Below are positions 8,273 to 24,458 of a stretch of 64,000 nucleotides of DNA, in pieces. The position numbers and the translations under genes were made by a program. Source of the DNA: Eriocheir sinensis (taxonomy: Eukaryota > Arthropoda > Malacostraca > Decapoda > Varunidae); the NCBI RefSeq assembly GCF_024679095.1, contig NW_026111652.1, positions 232,501 to 296,500 on the forward strand, written 5' to 3'. How positions within the stretch are numbered: position 1 is the stretch's first letter; each line of letters starts with the position of its first letter. Under the pieces are notes generated by a model, which was given only the letters and a program-made list of their open reading frames with translations, did not search any database and was not told the DNA's origin.

Positions 8273-11200
8273 TTGTATAATTATTTCATACAAATTGAAA
8301 TTATTTTTGTGTATTTTTGTATATATTTTTATACAAATTTTAGTTTTTTGACGTGTATTTTGTATATTTATTTTCCTACAAATAAACATTCTTTTATTGG
8401 AATTTTGTTTATTTATTTTGATACGAATTTACATTATTTTAGATGTATTTTGTATATATACTTTTATATGTATTTACATCATTTTAAGTATATTTTGTAT
8501 ATATATTTTCATAGAAATTTACGTTATTTTATGTGTATTCGTATATATATTTTGATACAAATTTACTTTATTTTATGTGTATTTTGCATATCTATTTCAA
8601 TACCAATTTACCTTATTGTATGTGCATTTTGTATATATATTTTAATACAAATTTAATTATTTTATGTGTATTTTTGTATATATATTTTAATAAAAATATG
8701 CGTTATTTTATTTGTATTTTGCATCTTTATTTTCATACAAATTTACATAATTTTATTGATACTCTGTTTATCAATTTTAATACGATTTTACATTACTTTA
8801 TGTGTATTTTGTATATAATTTTTATACATATTTACATTATTTAATATATATTTTGAATATATATTTTTATACAAATTTAAGTTATTTTATGTATAATTGT
8901 TTATTTATTTTGATACAAACTTACAATATTTTATGGGCATTTTGTATACATATTTCAAAACAGATTTTCCTAATTCTATGTGTATTTTGTATATCTATTT
9001 TCATACAAATTTAAATTATTTTTGGGTATTTTTGTTTATATATTAATACAAATTTTAGTTATGTAATGTGTGTTTTGTAAATTTATTTTCACACAAATTT
9101 ATATTATTTTACTTGTATTTTGTTGATTTATTTTGATACGAATTTACATTATTTTATGTGTACTTTGTGTATATATTTTTATACGTTCTTACACTATTTA
9201 ATGTGTATTTTAAATATATATTTTTATACAAATTTATGTTATTCTATGTGTATTAGTATATATATTTTCATGCAAATTTTTATTACTTTATGTGTATTTT
9301 GTATATATATTTCATTACAAATTTACCTTATTTTATGTTTATTTTGTATATTTATTTTCATTAAAATTTAAATTATTTTATGTGTATATTTGTATTTGTA
9401 TTTACGTTACTTTATGTGTATTTTCTATATATATTTTCATTCAAAACTACATTATTTAATAGGTATTTTGTTTATTTATTTCGATACGAATTTAGATTAT
9501 TTCAAATGTATTTTGTATACATATTTTTATACGCATTTAAATTATGTAATATGTGTTTTGTATATATAATTTTATATAAATTTATTTAATTTTATGTGCA
9601 TTTGTGTTGTTGTTTTTATACAAATCTAATTATTTTATATGTATTCTGTATTTTTTTAATACAAATTTGCCTTATTTTATGTGTATATTGTAAATTTATT
9701 TTCATACAAATTTTAATTGTTTAAAGTGCATTTTTGTACATATATTTTTTATAGAGATTTGGGTTATTTTATATGTATTTTTTATATATTTTTTTCATAC
9801 AAATTTACTTTATTTTATTTGTATTTTTTTATACGAATTTACATTAATATATGTGTATTTTGTATATATTTTTTATACGTATTTACATTATTTAATGTGT
9901 ATTTTGTTCATATATTTTTATACAAATTTACGTTATTTTATGTCTATTTGTTTGAATATTTTAATACATATTTACATTATTTTATGTATTTTGTATATAT
10001 ACTTCATTTAAAATTTTGATTTTTTTTGTTGTATATCTATTATCAAACAAATTTAAATTACTTCTGTGTATTTTTGTATATAGTTTTATACAAATTTACG
10101 TTATCTGATGTGTATTTTGTTTATTTATTTTGATACGAGTTTACATTGTTTAATGTGTATTTTGTATATATATTTTTATACGTATTTACATCATTTTATG
10201 TGTATTTTGTATATATATTTTTATAGAAACTTACGTTATTTTATGTGTATTCGTAAATATATTTTGAAACAAGTTTACTTTGTTTTATGTTTATTTTGCA
10301 TATCTATTAAATACAAATTTACCTTATTGTATGTGCATTTTGTATATTTTTTTTTAATACAAATTTAATTATATTATGTGTATTTTTCAATATATATTTT
10401 TAAAAAAATATGCATTATTTTTTGGGCATCTTGCATCTTTATTTTTAAGAAATTTACATTATTTTATTAATATTCTGTGTATTTATCTTGATACGATTCT
10501 ACATTATTATATGTGTATTTTGTATATATTTTTTTATACATATTTACATTATTTATGTGTATTTTGTATGTATATTTTATACAAATTTACGTTATTTTAT
10601 GTGTATTTGTTTATATATTTGCATACAAATTTATATTATTTTTTGTGTATTTTGCATATGTATTTCAAAACAAATTTACCTAATTTTATGTATCTTTTGT
10701 ATATCTATTTTCATAGAAATTTAAATAATTTTTTTGTATTTTTGTTTATATTTTTCATACAAATTTTAGGTTTTTTATGTGTATTTTGTATATTTATTTT
10801 CCTACAGATATACATTCTTGTATTGGAATTTTGCTCATTTTTTTATACGAATTTACATTATTAAAGGTGTATTTTGTATATATATTTTTATACGTATTTA
10901 CATTATTTTATGTGTATTTTTTATATATATTTTTTCATAGCAATTTACGATATTTTATGTGTATTCGTATATATATTTTGATACAAATTGACATTATTTT
11001 ATGTGTATTTTGCATATCTATTTCAATTCAAATTTAACTTATTGTATGTGCATTTTGTACATTTATTTTAATACAAATTTAATTATTTATGTGTATTTTC
11101 GTATATATATTTTTATACAAATATGCGTTATATATAGGTATTTTGCATCTTTATTTTCATAAAAATTTACATTATTTTATTGATATTCTGTGTATTTAGT

Positions 11201-11841
11201 TTGATACGGTTTGACATTATTCTACGTGTATTTTGTATATATCTTTTATACATATTTACATTATTTAATGTATATTTTGTATATATATTTTTATACAAAT
11301 TTACGTTATTTTATGTGTATTTGTTTATATATTTTGATAAAATTTACAATATTTTATGGGTATTTTGTATATATATTTCAAAACAAATTTACTTAATTTT
11401 ATGTTTATTTTTTATATCTATTTTCATACAAATTTAAATTATTTCAGGGTATTTTTGCATATATTTTAATAGAAATTTTTGTTATGTTATGTGTATTTTG
11501 TAAATTTATTTTCACTCAAATTTATATTATATTATTGGTATTTTGTTGATTTATTTTGATACGAATTTATATTATTTTATGTGTACTTTGTATATATATT
11601 TTTATACGTATTTACATTATTTAATGTGTATTTTGAATATATGTTTTTATACAAATTTATGTTATTTTATGTGTATTTGTATATATATTTTGATACAAAT
11701 TTACATTATTTTATATGTATTTTGTATATATATTTCATTACAAAATTACCTTATTTTATGTTTATTTTGTATATTTATTTTCATTCAAATTTAAACTATT
11801 TTATGTGTATATTTGTATTTGTATTTACGTTATTTTAAGTG

Positions 11842-12070
<229 letters not shown>

Positions 12071-12740
12071 CTAAATATTTATATATTTTCATTCAAAACT
12101 ATATTATTTTACTAGTATTTTGTTTATTTATTTCGATACGAATTTAGATTATTTCAAATGTATTTTGTAAACATATTTTTATACGCATTTAGATTATTTA
12201 ATGTGTATTTTGTATATATATTTTTATTCAAATTTACTTTATTTTATATGCATTTGTGTGGTTTTTTTTTACACAAATTTACATTATTTTATGTGTATAA
12301 TGTATTTTTTAATACAAATTGGCCGTATTTATGTGTATTTTGTATATTTATTATCAAACAAATTTAGGTGCATTTTTGTACATATACTTTTATAGAAATT
12401 TGCGTTATTTTATATGTATTTTGTATATATTTTTCCTTTCAAATTTACATTATTTTATTGGTATTTTGTTTATTTATTTTGATACTAGTTTACATTATTA
12501 TATGTGTATTTTTTATATATGTTTTATACGTATTTACATTACTTAATGTCTATTTTCTTTTTATATTTTTATACTTGTTTACGTTATTTTATGTGTATTT
12601 GTTTATACATTTTCATACAAATTTACATTATTTTATGTGTATTTTGTATATGTATTACAATACAAATTTACCTAATTTAATGTGTATTTTGTATATATTT
12701 TTATACAAATTTTAGTTATTTTATGTGTATATTTTTTGTA

Positions 12741-13065
<325 letters not shown>

Positions 13066-16000
13066 TTTAGAAATTTATGTGTATTTTGTATATATATTTT
13101 ACACAAATTTACATTATTTTATATGTATTTTGCATAATTGTTTCAGCACTAATCTACCTTATTGTATTATTTTAATTATTCTAATAGAAATTTAATTATT
13201 TCATGTGTTTTTTTGTATATATATTTTTAAACAAATATGCGTTACTTTATGGGTATTTTGCATCTTTATTTTCATACAAATTTACATTATTTTATTGATA
13301 TTCAGTTTATTTAGATTAATACGATTTTACATTATTATATGTGTATTTTGTATATATTTTCTATACATATTTACTTTATTTAATGTATATTTTGTATGTA
13401 TATTTTAATACAAATTTACGTTATTTTATGTGTATTTGTTTATATATTTTGATACATTTTTACAACATTTTATTGGTATTTTGTATACATTTCAAAACAA
13501 ATTAACCTAATTTTATGAGTATTTTGTATATCTATTTTCATACAAATTTAAAATGTTTTTGTGTATTTCTGAGTATATATCAATAGAAATATTTGTTATG
13601 CTATGTGTATTTTGTAAATCTATTTTCACACAAATTTATAATATTTTATTGGTATTTTGTTGATTTATTTTGATACGAATTTACGTTTTTTGTATATTTA
13701 TTTTAATACACATTTAATTATTTTATGTGTATTTTTGGGTATATATTTTTATACAAAAATTCGTTATCTTATGGGTATTTTGCATCTTCATTTTCATACA
13801 AATTTACATTATTTTATTGAAATTCTGTCTATTTATTTAAATTCGATTTTACATTATTCTATGTGTATTTTGTATAAATTTTTATACATATTTACATTAT
13901 TTTATGTATATTTGGTATATATAATTTTATACAAATCTACGTTATTTATTTGTATTTGTTTATATATTTTGATACAAGTTTACATGATTTTATTTGTATG
14001 TTGTATATGTATTTCAAAACAAATTTACATAATTTTATATGTATTTTGTATATCTATTTTTATACAAATTTAAATTATTACTGTATATATTTGTATAGAT
14101 TTTAAAACAAATTTTAGTTATGTTATGTTGATTTTGTAAATTTATTCTCACGCAAATTTATATCATTTTATCGGTATTTTGTTGATTTATTTTGTTAGAA
14201 ATTTACATTATTTTATGTGTACTTTGTATATGTATTTTCTACGTATTTACATTATTTAATGTGTATTTTGTATATATATTTTGATACAAATTTTTGTTAT
14301 TTAATGTTTTTTTGTAGATATATTTTGATACAAATTTACATTATTTTTTGTGTATTTTGTATATATATTTCATTACAAATTTACTTTATTTTATGTTTAT
14401 TTTGTATATTTATTTTCATTCAAATTTAAATTATTTTATGTGTATATATGTATTTGTATTTACGTTATTTTATATGTATTTTGTATATAAATTTTCAATC
14501 AAATTTATATTATTTTATTGGTATTTTGTTCATTTATTTCGATACGAAATTAGATTATTTCATGTGTATTTTTTATACATATTTTTATTCGCATTTACAT
14601 TATTTATTGAGTGTTTTGTATATATATTTTTATACAAATTTACTTTATTTTATGTGCACTTGTGCTTTTTTTTTTACAAATTTACATTATTTTATGTGTA
14701 TTTTGTATATTTATCTTCATACAAATTTAAATTATCTAATGTGCATTTTTGTACATATATTTTTATAGAAATTTGCGTTATTTTATAAATATTTTGTATA
14801 TATTTTTCATACAAATTTACATTATTTATTGGTATTTTGTTTATTTATTTTGATACGAATTTATATTATTATATGGGTATTTGGTATATATTTTTTATAC
14901 GTATTTACATTATTTAATGTGTATTTTGTTTACATATTTTTATACAAATTTACGTTATTTTATGTGTATTTGTTTAAATATTTTGATACAAGTTTACATT
15001 ATTTTATGTATTTTGTATATGTATATATTTCAATTCAAATTTCGATTAATTTATATGTATTTTGAATATCTATTTTCATACAAATTTAAATTACTTATGT
15101 GTATTTTTTATTATAGTTTTATACAAATTTACGTTATTTCATGTGTATTTTGAATATTTATTTTCATTCAAATACATATTCTTTTATTGGTATTTTGTTT
15201 ATTTACTTTGATACGAGGTTATATTATTTTATGTGTATTTTGTATATATATTTTTATACGTATTTACATCATTTTATGTGTATTTTTTATATATATTTTT
15301 ATAGAAATCTACGTTATCTTATCTGTATTCGTTTATATATTTTGAAACAAATTTACACTGTTTAATGTGTATTTTGCGTATCTATTTCAATACAAATTTA
15401 CTTTATTTTATATGCATTTTATATATTTATTTTAATACAAACTTAATTATTTTATGTGTATTTTTGTATATATATTGTTATTAAAATATGCATTTTTTTT
15501 TTTTTTCATCTTTAATTACATACAGATTTACATTATTTTATTGATACTCTGTGTATTTATTTTGATGCGATTTTACATTATTCTAAGTGTACTTTGTACA
15601 TATTTTTTTTATACATGTTTACATTATTTAATGTGTATTTTGTATACATATTTCACACAAATTTACGTTATTTTATCTGAATTTGTTTATATATTTTTAT
15701 ACAAATTTACATGATTTGATATGTATGTTGTATACGTATTTCAATACAAATTTACCTAATTTTATGTGTATTTTGTATATCTATTTTCATACAAATTTAA
15801 ATTATTTTTGTGTATTTTTGTATATATTTTTACAATTTTTTTTCTGTTATTTTACGTGCATTTTGTATGTTTATTTTCCTACAACTATGTATTATAGTTT
15901 TGTATATATTATTTTGATACGAATTTACATTATTTTAGGTGTATTTTGTATATATATTTTTATACGTATTTACATCATTTTATGTGTATTTTGTATATAT

Positions 16001-16651
16001 ATTTTCATAGAAATTTACGTTATGTTATGTGTATTCGTATATATATATTGATACAACTTTACATTATTTCATGTGCAATTTGCATATCTATTTCATTACA
16101 AATTTACCTTATTGTATGTGCGTTTTGTATATTTATTTTAATGCAAATTTAATTACTTTATGTGTATTTTAGTATATATATTTTTATACAAATATGCGTT
16201 ATTTTATGGATATTTTGCAACTTTATTTTCATACAAATTTACTATATTTTGTTGATAATCTGTATATGTATTTTGATACGATTTTACATTATTCTATATG
16301 AATTTTGTATATATATTTTTTTTTTTAATTTGATGTATATTTTGTATATATATTTTTATAAAATTATACGTTATTTTATATGTATTTGTTTATATATTTT
16401 GATACAAATTTACAATATTTAATGGCTATTTTGTATATATATTTCAAAACAAATCTACTTAATTTTATGTGTATTTTGTATATCTATTTTCATACAAATT
16501 TAAATTATTACTGTGTATTTTTGTATAGATTTTAATACAAATTTTAATTATGTTATGTTTATTTTGTAAATTTATTTTCTCAAAAATTTATATTATTTTA
16601 TTGGTATTTTGTTGATTTATTTTGATACGATTTTCCATTATTTTAGGTGTA

Positions 16652-16931
<280 letters not shown>

Positions 16932-18174
16932 AATTTATGTTATTTTATGTGTATTTGTATATATATTTTGATACAAATTTACATTATTTTATGTGTATTT
17001 TACATTTATATTTCATTACAAATTTACCTTATTTTATATTTATTTTGTATATCTATTTTCATTCAAATTTAAATTATTTTATGTGGATATATGTGTTTGT
17101 ATTTACGTTATTTTATGTGTATTTTGTATATATATTTACATTTATATTTACATTATTTTATTGGTATTTTGTTTGTTTATTTCGATAAGAATTTAGATTA
17201 TTTCATGTGTATTTCGTATACATATCTTTATACGCATTTACATTATTTAATATGTGTTTTGTATATATATTTTTATAAAAATTTACTTTATTTTATGTGC
17301 ATTTGTGTTGTTTTTTACACAAATTTACATTATTTTATATGTATCCTATATTTTTTTTAATAAGAGTATGCCTTATTTTATGTTTATTTTGTAAATTTAT
17401 TTCCATACAAATTTAAGTTATTTTATGTGGATTTTTGTACATATATTTTTATAGAAATATGAGATATTTTATGTGTGTTTTGTATACATTTTTTTCATAC
17501 AAATTTACATTGTTTTATTGGTATTTTGTTTATTTATTTTGATAAGAATTTACATTATTAAATGTGTATTTTGTATATATTTTGTATACGTATTTACATT
17601 ATTTAATGTGTATTTTGTTTATATATTTTTATACAAATCTACATTATCTTATTTGCATTCGTTTAAATATTTTGATACAGATTTACATTATTTTATGTAT
17701 TTTGCATATATATTTCAATTCAAATTTAGCTTATTTTATGTGTATTTTGTATATTTATTTTCATACAAATTTAAATTACTTTTGTGTATTTTTGTATATA
17801 GTTTTATACAAATTTACGTTATTTTATGTGTATTTTGTGTATTTAATTTCATACAAATATATAATCTTTTATTGGTATTTTGTTTATTTATTTTGATACG
17901 AATTTACATTATTTTACATTATTTTACATTATTTTATTTTGTATATATATTTTTATACGTATTTACTTAATTTTAAGTGTATTTTGTATACATTTATTTA
18001 TAGAAATTTAAGTTATTTTATGTGTATTCGTATATTTATTTTGAAAGAAATTTACATTGTTATATGTTTATTTTGCATATTATGTATTTTATAACAAATT
18101 TACCTTATTGTATGTGCATTTTGTATATTTATTTTGATACGAATTAAATTATTTTATGTGTATTTTTGTATATA

Positions 18175-18315
18175 AGAGAAGATGGCGCCACTATAAACAC
18201 TTGCCTGCGCCATGACGGGCCGAATAACATTCAGGCCCCTCAAGCAAGCCTACCGGCGCAATAGGCGGAGACGTAAAAAAAAAGAAAAAATAGATAAATA
18301 AATAAAAAAATAAAA
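18175..18315 (+). mobile_element. Short GC-rich interspersed element with A-rich tail (SINE or truncated LINE end)
   Basis: An island of ordinary base composition inside the satellite. It opens GAGAAGATGGCGCCACT and holds CTGCGCCATGACGGGCC and CCGGCGCAATAGGCGG. It ends in an A-rich TAAA-type tail (18274-18315), after which satellite sequence (GATGCGTTATTTTATGGG) resumes. An A-rich 3' tail on a short non-coding body is what a retroposed SINE or the extreme 3' end of a LINE looks like. I see no clear A/B-box pair, so I cannot name the class. Target-site duplication is not resolvable because both flanks are AT-rich. Confidence 0.65.
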
Positions 18316-19500
<1,185 letters not shown>

Positions 19501-21012
19501 CCCTGCTTGGTCAAACTCTTTCGCCTCTGCCTGTCAACATCTACCTTTCCTTCTTGCTGGAAGTATGCCTTCATACAGCCTGTGCCTAAGAAGGGTGACC
19601 GCTCCTATCCCTCAAACTACCGTCCTATAGCTTTACTTTCTTGTCTATCTAAAGCTTTTGAATCAATCCTTAACCGGAAGATTCAAAAGCACCTTTCCAC
19701 TTCTGACCTTCTATCTGATCGCCAGTATGGGTTCCGCAAGGGGCGTTCTACTGGTGATCTCTATCTTAACTGACTCTTGGTCATCCTCTCTTAGCCGTTT
19801 CGGTGAAACTTTTGCTATTGCGGTGGACATATCAAAAGCTTTTGATAGGGTCTAGCACAAATCTTTGCTTTCCAAACTACCCTCCTACGGTTTCTATCCT
19901 TCTCTCTGTACCTTTATCTCCAGTTTCCTTTCTGACCGTTCTATTTCTGCCGTGGTAGACGGTCACTGTTCTTCCCTAAATCTATTAACAGTGGTGTCCC
20001 ATAGGTTCAGGGTTCTGTCCTAATCCCATTCTTTTTCTGTTGTTCATTGATGATCTTCTTCCAAAACGAACTGTCCTATCCATTCCTACGCCGATGATTC
20101 CACTCTGCATTACTCAACTTCTTTTAATGAAGACCCACCCTAGGAACTTAACGACGGCTGGAGGCTGCAGAACGCCTCAGACTTACTATTATTTCCGATT
20201 TTGGGCAGAAGAACCTGGTGTCCTTCAACGCCTCAAAACACAGTTTCTCCACCTATCCACTCGACACAATCTTCCAAACAACTATCCCCTATTCTTTGAC
20301 AACACCCAGCTATCACCTTCCTCAACACTAAACATCCTCGGTCTATCCTTAACTCAAAATCTCAACTGGAAACTTCATATCTCATCTCTTACTAAATCAG
20401 CTTCCTCGAGGCTGGGCGTTCTGTACCGTCTCCGCCAGTTCTTCTCCCCTGCACAGTTGCTGTCCATATACAGGGGCCTTGTCCGCCCTCGTAAGGAGTA
20501 TGCATCTCACGTGTGGGGTCTCCACCTCACAGCTCTTCTGGACAGAGTGGGCTAAGGCTCTTCGTCTCATCAGCTCTCCTCCTCATACTGATAGTCTTCT
20601 ACCTCTTAAATTCCGCCGCAATGTTGCCTCTCTCTATCTTTATCGATATTTCCACGCTGACTGCTCTTCTGAACTTGCTTTTGCTCCCATCCCCCCGCTG
20701 CTTTCGACTTTCTACTCATGCTCATCCCAATACTGTCCAAACCCCTGATGCAAGAGTTAACCAGTATTTTCACTCTTTCATACCTCACGCTGGTAAACAC
20801 TGGAACAATCTTCCTTCATATGTATGTCCTCCTGCCTACTAATTGACATCTTTCAAGAGGAGGGTATCCACCTCCTGTATTTGATCTTGCCTTCGGCCAC
20901 CTCTATTGTGTCTTTTTTAGGAGGAGCGAGTAGCGGGCTTTTTTGTTATTATTGTTTTCTTTTTTAGTGTGCCCTTGAGCTGCCGCCTTTGTTGTAAAAA
21001 AAAAAAAAAAAA
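19501..21012 (+). mobile_element. 5'-truncated Jockey-superfamily LINE with poly(A) tail inserted in the satellite
   Basis: GC-normal DNA begins abruptly at 19501. Frames encode a non-LTR reverse transcriptase: CLVKLFRLCLSTSTFPSCWK, PVPKKGDRS, NYRPIALLSCLSKAFE (RT finger), SDRQYGFRKGRSTGDL, VDISKAFDRV (motif A), FIDDLL, YADD at 20087-20098 (catalytic motif kept), and QFLHLSTRHNLP..YPLFFDN to SPAQLLSIYRGLVRP..YASHVWG in the C-terminal part. Stops (for example near 19771 and 19853) and frameshifts make it non-functional. A 3' UTR of about 150 bp and a tail of 17 A (20996-21012) follow. Removing it restores a normal monomer: TTTTGTATATCT on the left joins ATTCACATACAAATTTAAA on the right, with ATCT present at both ends as a possible short target duplication. 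No endonuclease domain remains. Confidence 0.88.
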
Positions 21013-21178
21013 TCTATTCACATACAAATTTAAATTATTTTTTTGTTATTTTGTATGTATTTTAATACAAATTTGAGTTATCTTATGTGTATTTTGGAGA
21101 TTTATTTTCACTCAAATTTATTTTATTTTATTGTTTTTTGTTGAATTATTTTCATACGAGTTTATATTATTTTATGCG

Positions 21179-21406
<228 letters not shown>

Positions 21407-23400
21407 CATTCCAAATTTACCTTATTTTATGTTTATTTTGTATATTTATTTTCAATAAAATTTAAATAATTTTATGTGTAGATTTGTATTTGTATTTACG
21501 TTATTTTATGTGTATTTTCTATTTATATTTTAATTCAAAATTACATTATTTTATTGGTATTTTGTTTATTTATTTCGATGCGAATTTATATTATTTCTGA
21601 TGTATTTTGTATACATGTTTTTATACTCATTTACATTATTTAATGTGTGTTTTGTATATATATTTTCATGACAATTTACCTTATTTTATGTGCATTTGCG
21701 TCTTTTTTTTATACAAATTTATATTATTTTATACGTATTCTGTATTTTTAATACAAATTTGCCTTAATTTATGTGTATTTTGTATATTTATTTCTATACA
21801 AATTAAAATTATTTTATGTGCAGTTTTTTACATATATTTTTTTAGAAATTTGCGGTATTTTATATGTATTTTGTATATATTTCTTCATAGAAATTTACAT
21901 TATTTTTTTGGTATTTTTTTATACGAACTTACATTATTTAATGTGTTTTTTGTTTATATGTTTTTATACAAATTTACGTTATTTTATGTGTATTTGTATA
22001 AATATTTTGATACAAATTTACATTATTTTATGTATTTTGTATATATTTTTCAATTCAAATTTAACTTATTTTATGTGTATTTTGTATATCTATTTTCATA
22101 CAAATTTAAATTACTTTTGTGTATTTTTGTATATAGTTTTATAGAAATTTACGTTATTTTTTGTGTATTTTGTATATTTTTTTTATACAAATAGACATTC
22201 TTTTATTAGTATTTTGTTTATGTATTTTGATACGAATTTACATTAATTTATGTGTACTTTGTGTATATATTTTTATAAGTATTTACATTATTTAATATGT
22301 ATTTTTTATATATATTTTTATAGAAATTTACGTTATTTTATGTGTATTCGTATATATATTTTGAAGCAAATTTACATTGTTTTATGTGTATTCTGCATAT
22401 CTATTTCAATACAGATTTACCTCATTGTATGTGCATTTTGTACCTTTATTTTAATACGAATTTAATTATTTTATGTGTATTTTTGAATATATATTTTTTA
22501 AAAAAATATGCGTTATTATATGGGTATTTTGCATTAATTCAAATTTTGCTTAATTTATATGTATTTTGTATATCTATTTTCATACAAATTTAAATTATTT
22601 TTGTGTATTTTTTGTATATAGCTTGATGCAAATTTACGTTATTTTATGTGCATTGTGTATATTTAATTTCATACAAATACACATTCTTTTTTGGTATTTT
22701 GTTTATTTACTTTGATACGAGTTTACATTATTTTATGTGTATTTTGTATATATATTTTCATACCTATTTACATAATTTTTGGTGTATTTTGTGTATATAT
22801 TTTTATAGAAATTTACGTTATTTTATGTGTATTCGTATATATATTTTGAAACAAATTTACATTGTTTTATGTGTATTTTGCTTATCTATTTCAATACAAT
22901 TTTACCTTACTGCATGTGCATTTTGTATATTTTTTAATACAACTTTAATTATTTTATGTTTATTTTTATGTAAATGTTTTTATAGAAATTTTATGGGTAT
23001 TTTGCACCTTTATTTTCATACATATTTACATTATTTTATTGATATTCTGTGTATTTATTTTGATGGGTTTTTACATTATTGCATGTGTATTTTGTAAAAT
23101 TTTTGTATACATATTTACTGTATTCAATGTGTATTTTGTATATATATTTTATACAAATTTACGTTATTTTATGTGTATTTGTTTTCATTTCATACAAATT
23201 TACATTATTTTATGTGTCTTTTGTACATGTTTTTCAATACATATTTATCTCTTTTTATGTGTATTTTGTATATCTGTTTTCATACAAATTTGAAATATTT
23301 TTGTTTATTTTTATAAATATTTTTATACAAATTTTAGTTATTTGATGTGTATGTTGTATATTTATTTTCCAACATATATAAATTCTTTTATTGGAATTTG

Positions 23401-23562
<162 letters not shown>

Positions 23563-24329
23563 TTATTTAAATATTTTTATGTGTATTTTGTATATATATT
23601 TTCATAGAAATTTACTTTATTTTATGTGTATTTGTATATATATTTTGATACAAATTTACATTATTGTATGTGTATTTTGAATATTACATAATTGTATGTG
23701 CAATTTGTATATTTATTGTAATACAAATTTAATTATTTTATGTGTATTTTTGTATATATATTTTTATACAAATATGCGTTATTATATGGGTATTTTGCAT
23801 CTTTATTTTCATACAAATTTACATTATTTTATTGATATTCTGTTGATTTATATTGATACGATTTTACATTATTCTATGTGTATTTTATATATATTTTCTT
23901 TACATATTTACATTATTTAATGTATATTTTGTACATATATTTTTATAGAAATTTACGTTATTTTATACGTATTTGTTTATATATTTTGATACAAATTTAC
24001 AATAATTTATGTGTATTTTGTATATATATTTCAAAACAAATTTACCTAATTTTATATGTATTTTTTTAAATCTATTTTTATACAAATAAAAATTATTTCT
24101 GGGAATTTTTATAAATTTTAATTCAAATTTTAGTTATGTTATGTGTATTTTGTAAATTGATTTTCACACAAATTTATATTATTTTATTGGTATTTTGTTG
24201 ATTGATTTTGATACGAATGTACCTTATTTTATGTGTACTTTGTATATATATTTTCATACGTATTTACATTATTTGATGTGTCTTTTTAATATATATTTTT
24301 TTACAAATTTATGTTATTTTATGAGTATT

Positions 24330-24458
<129 letters not shown>

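Noticed and set aside
8273..11838. Many open frames of 60-165 codons rich in Ile, Tyr, Phe and Cys
   Set aside because: They are translations of the 45-bp monomer, open in all three sense frames, with overlapping candidates at every position and no conserved start, domain or codon bias. I treat them as satellite, not genes.
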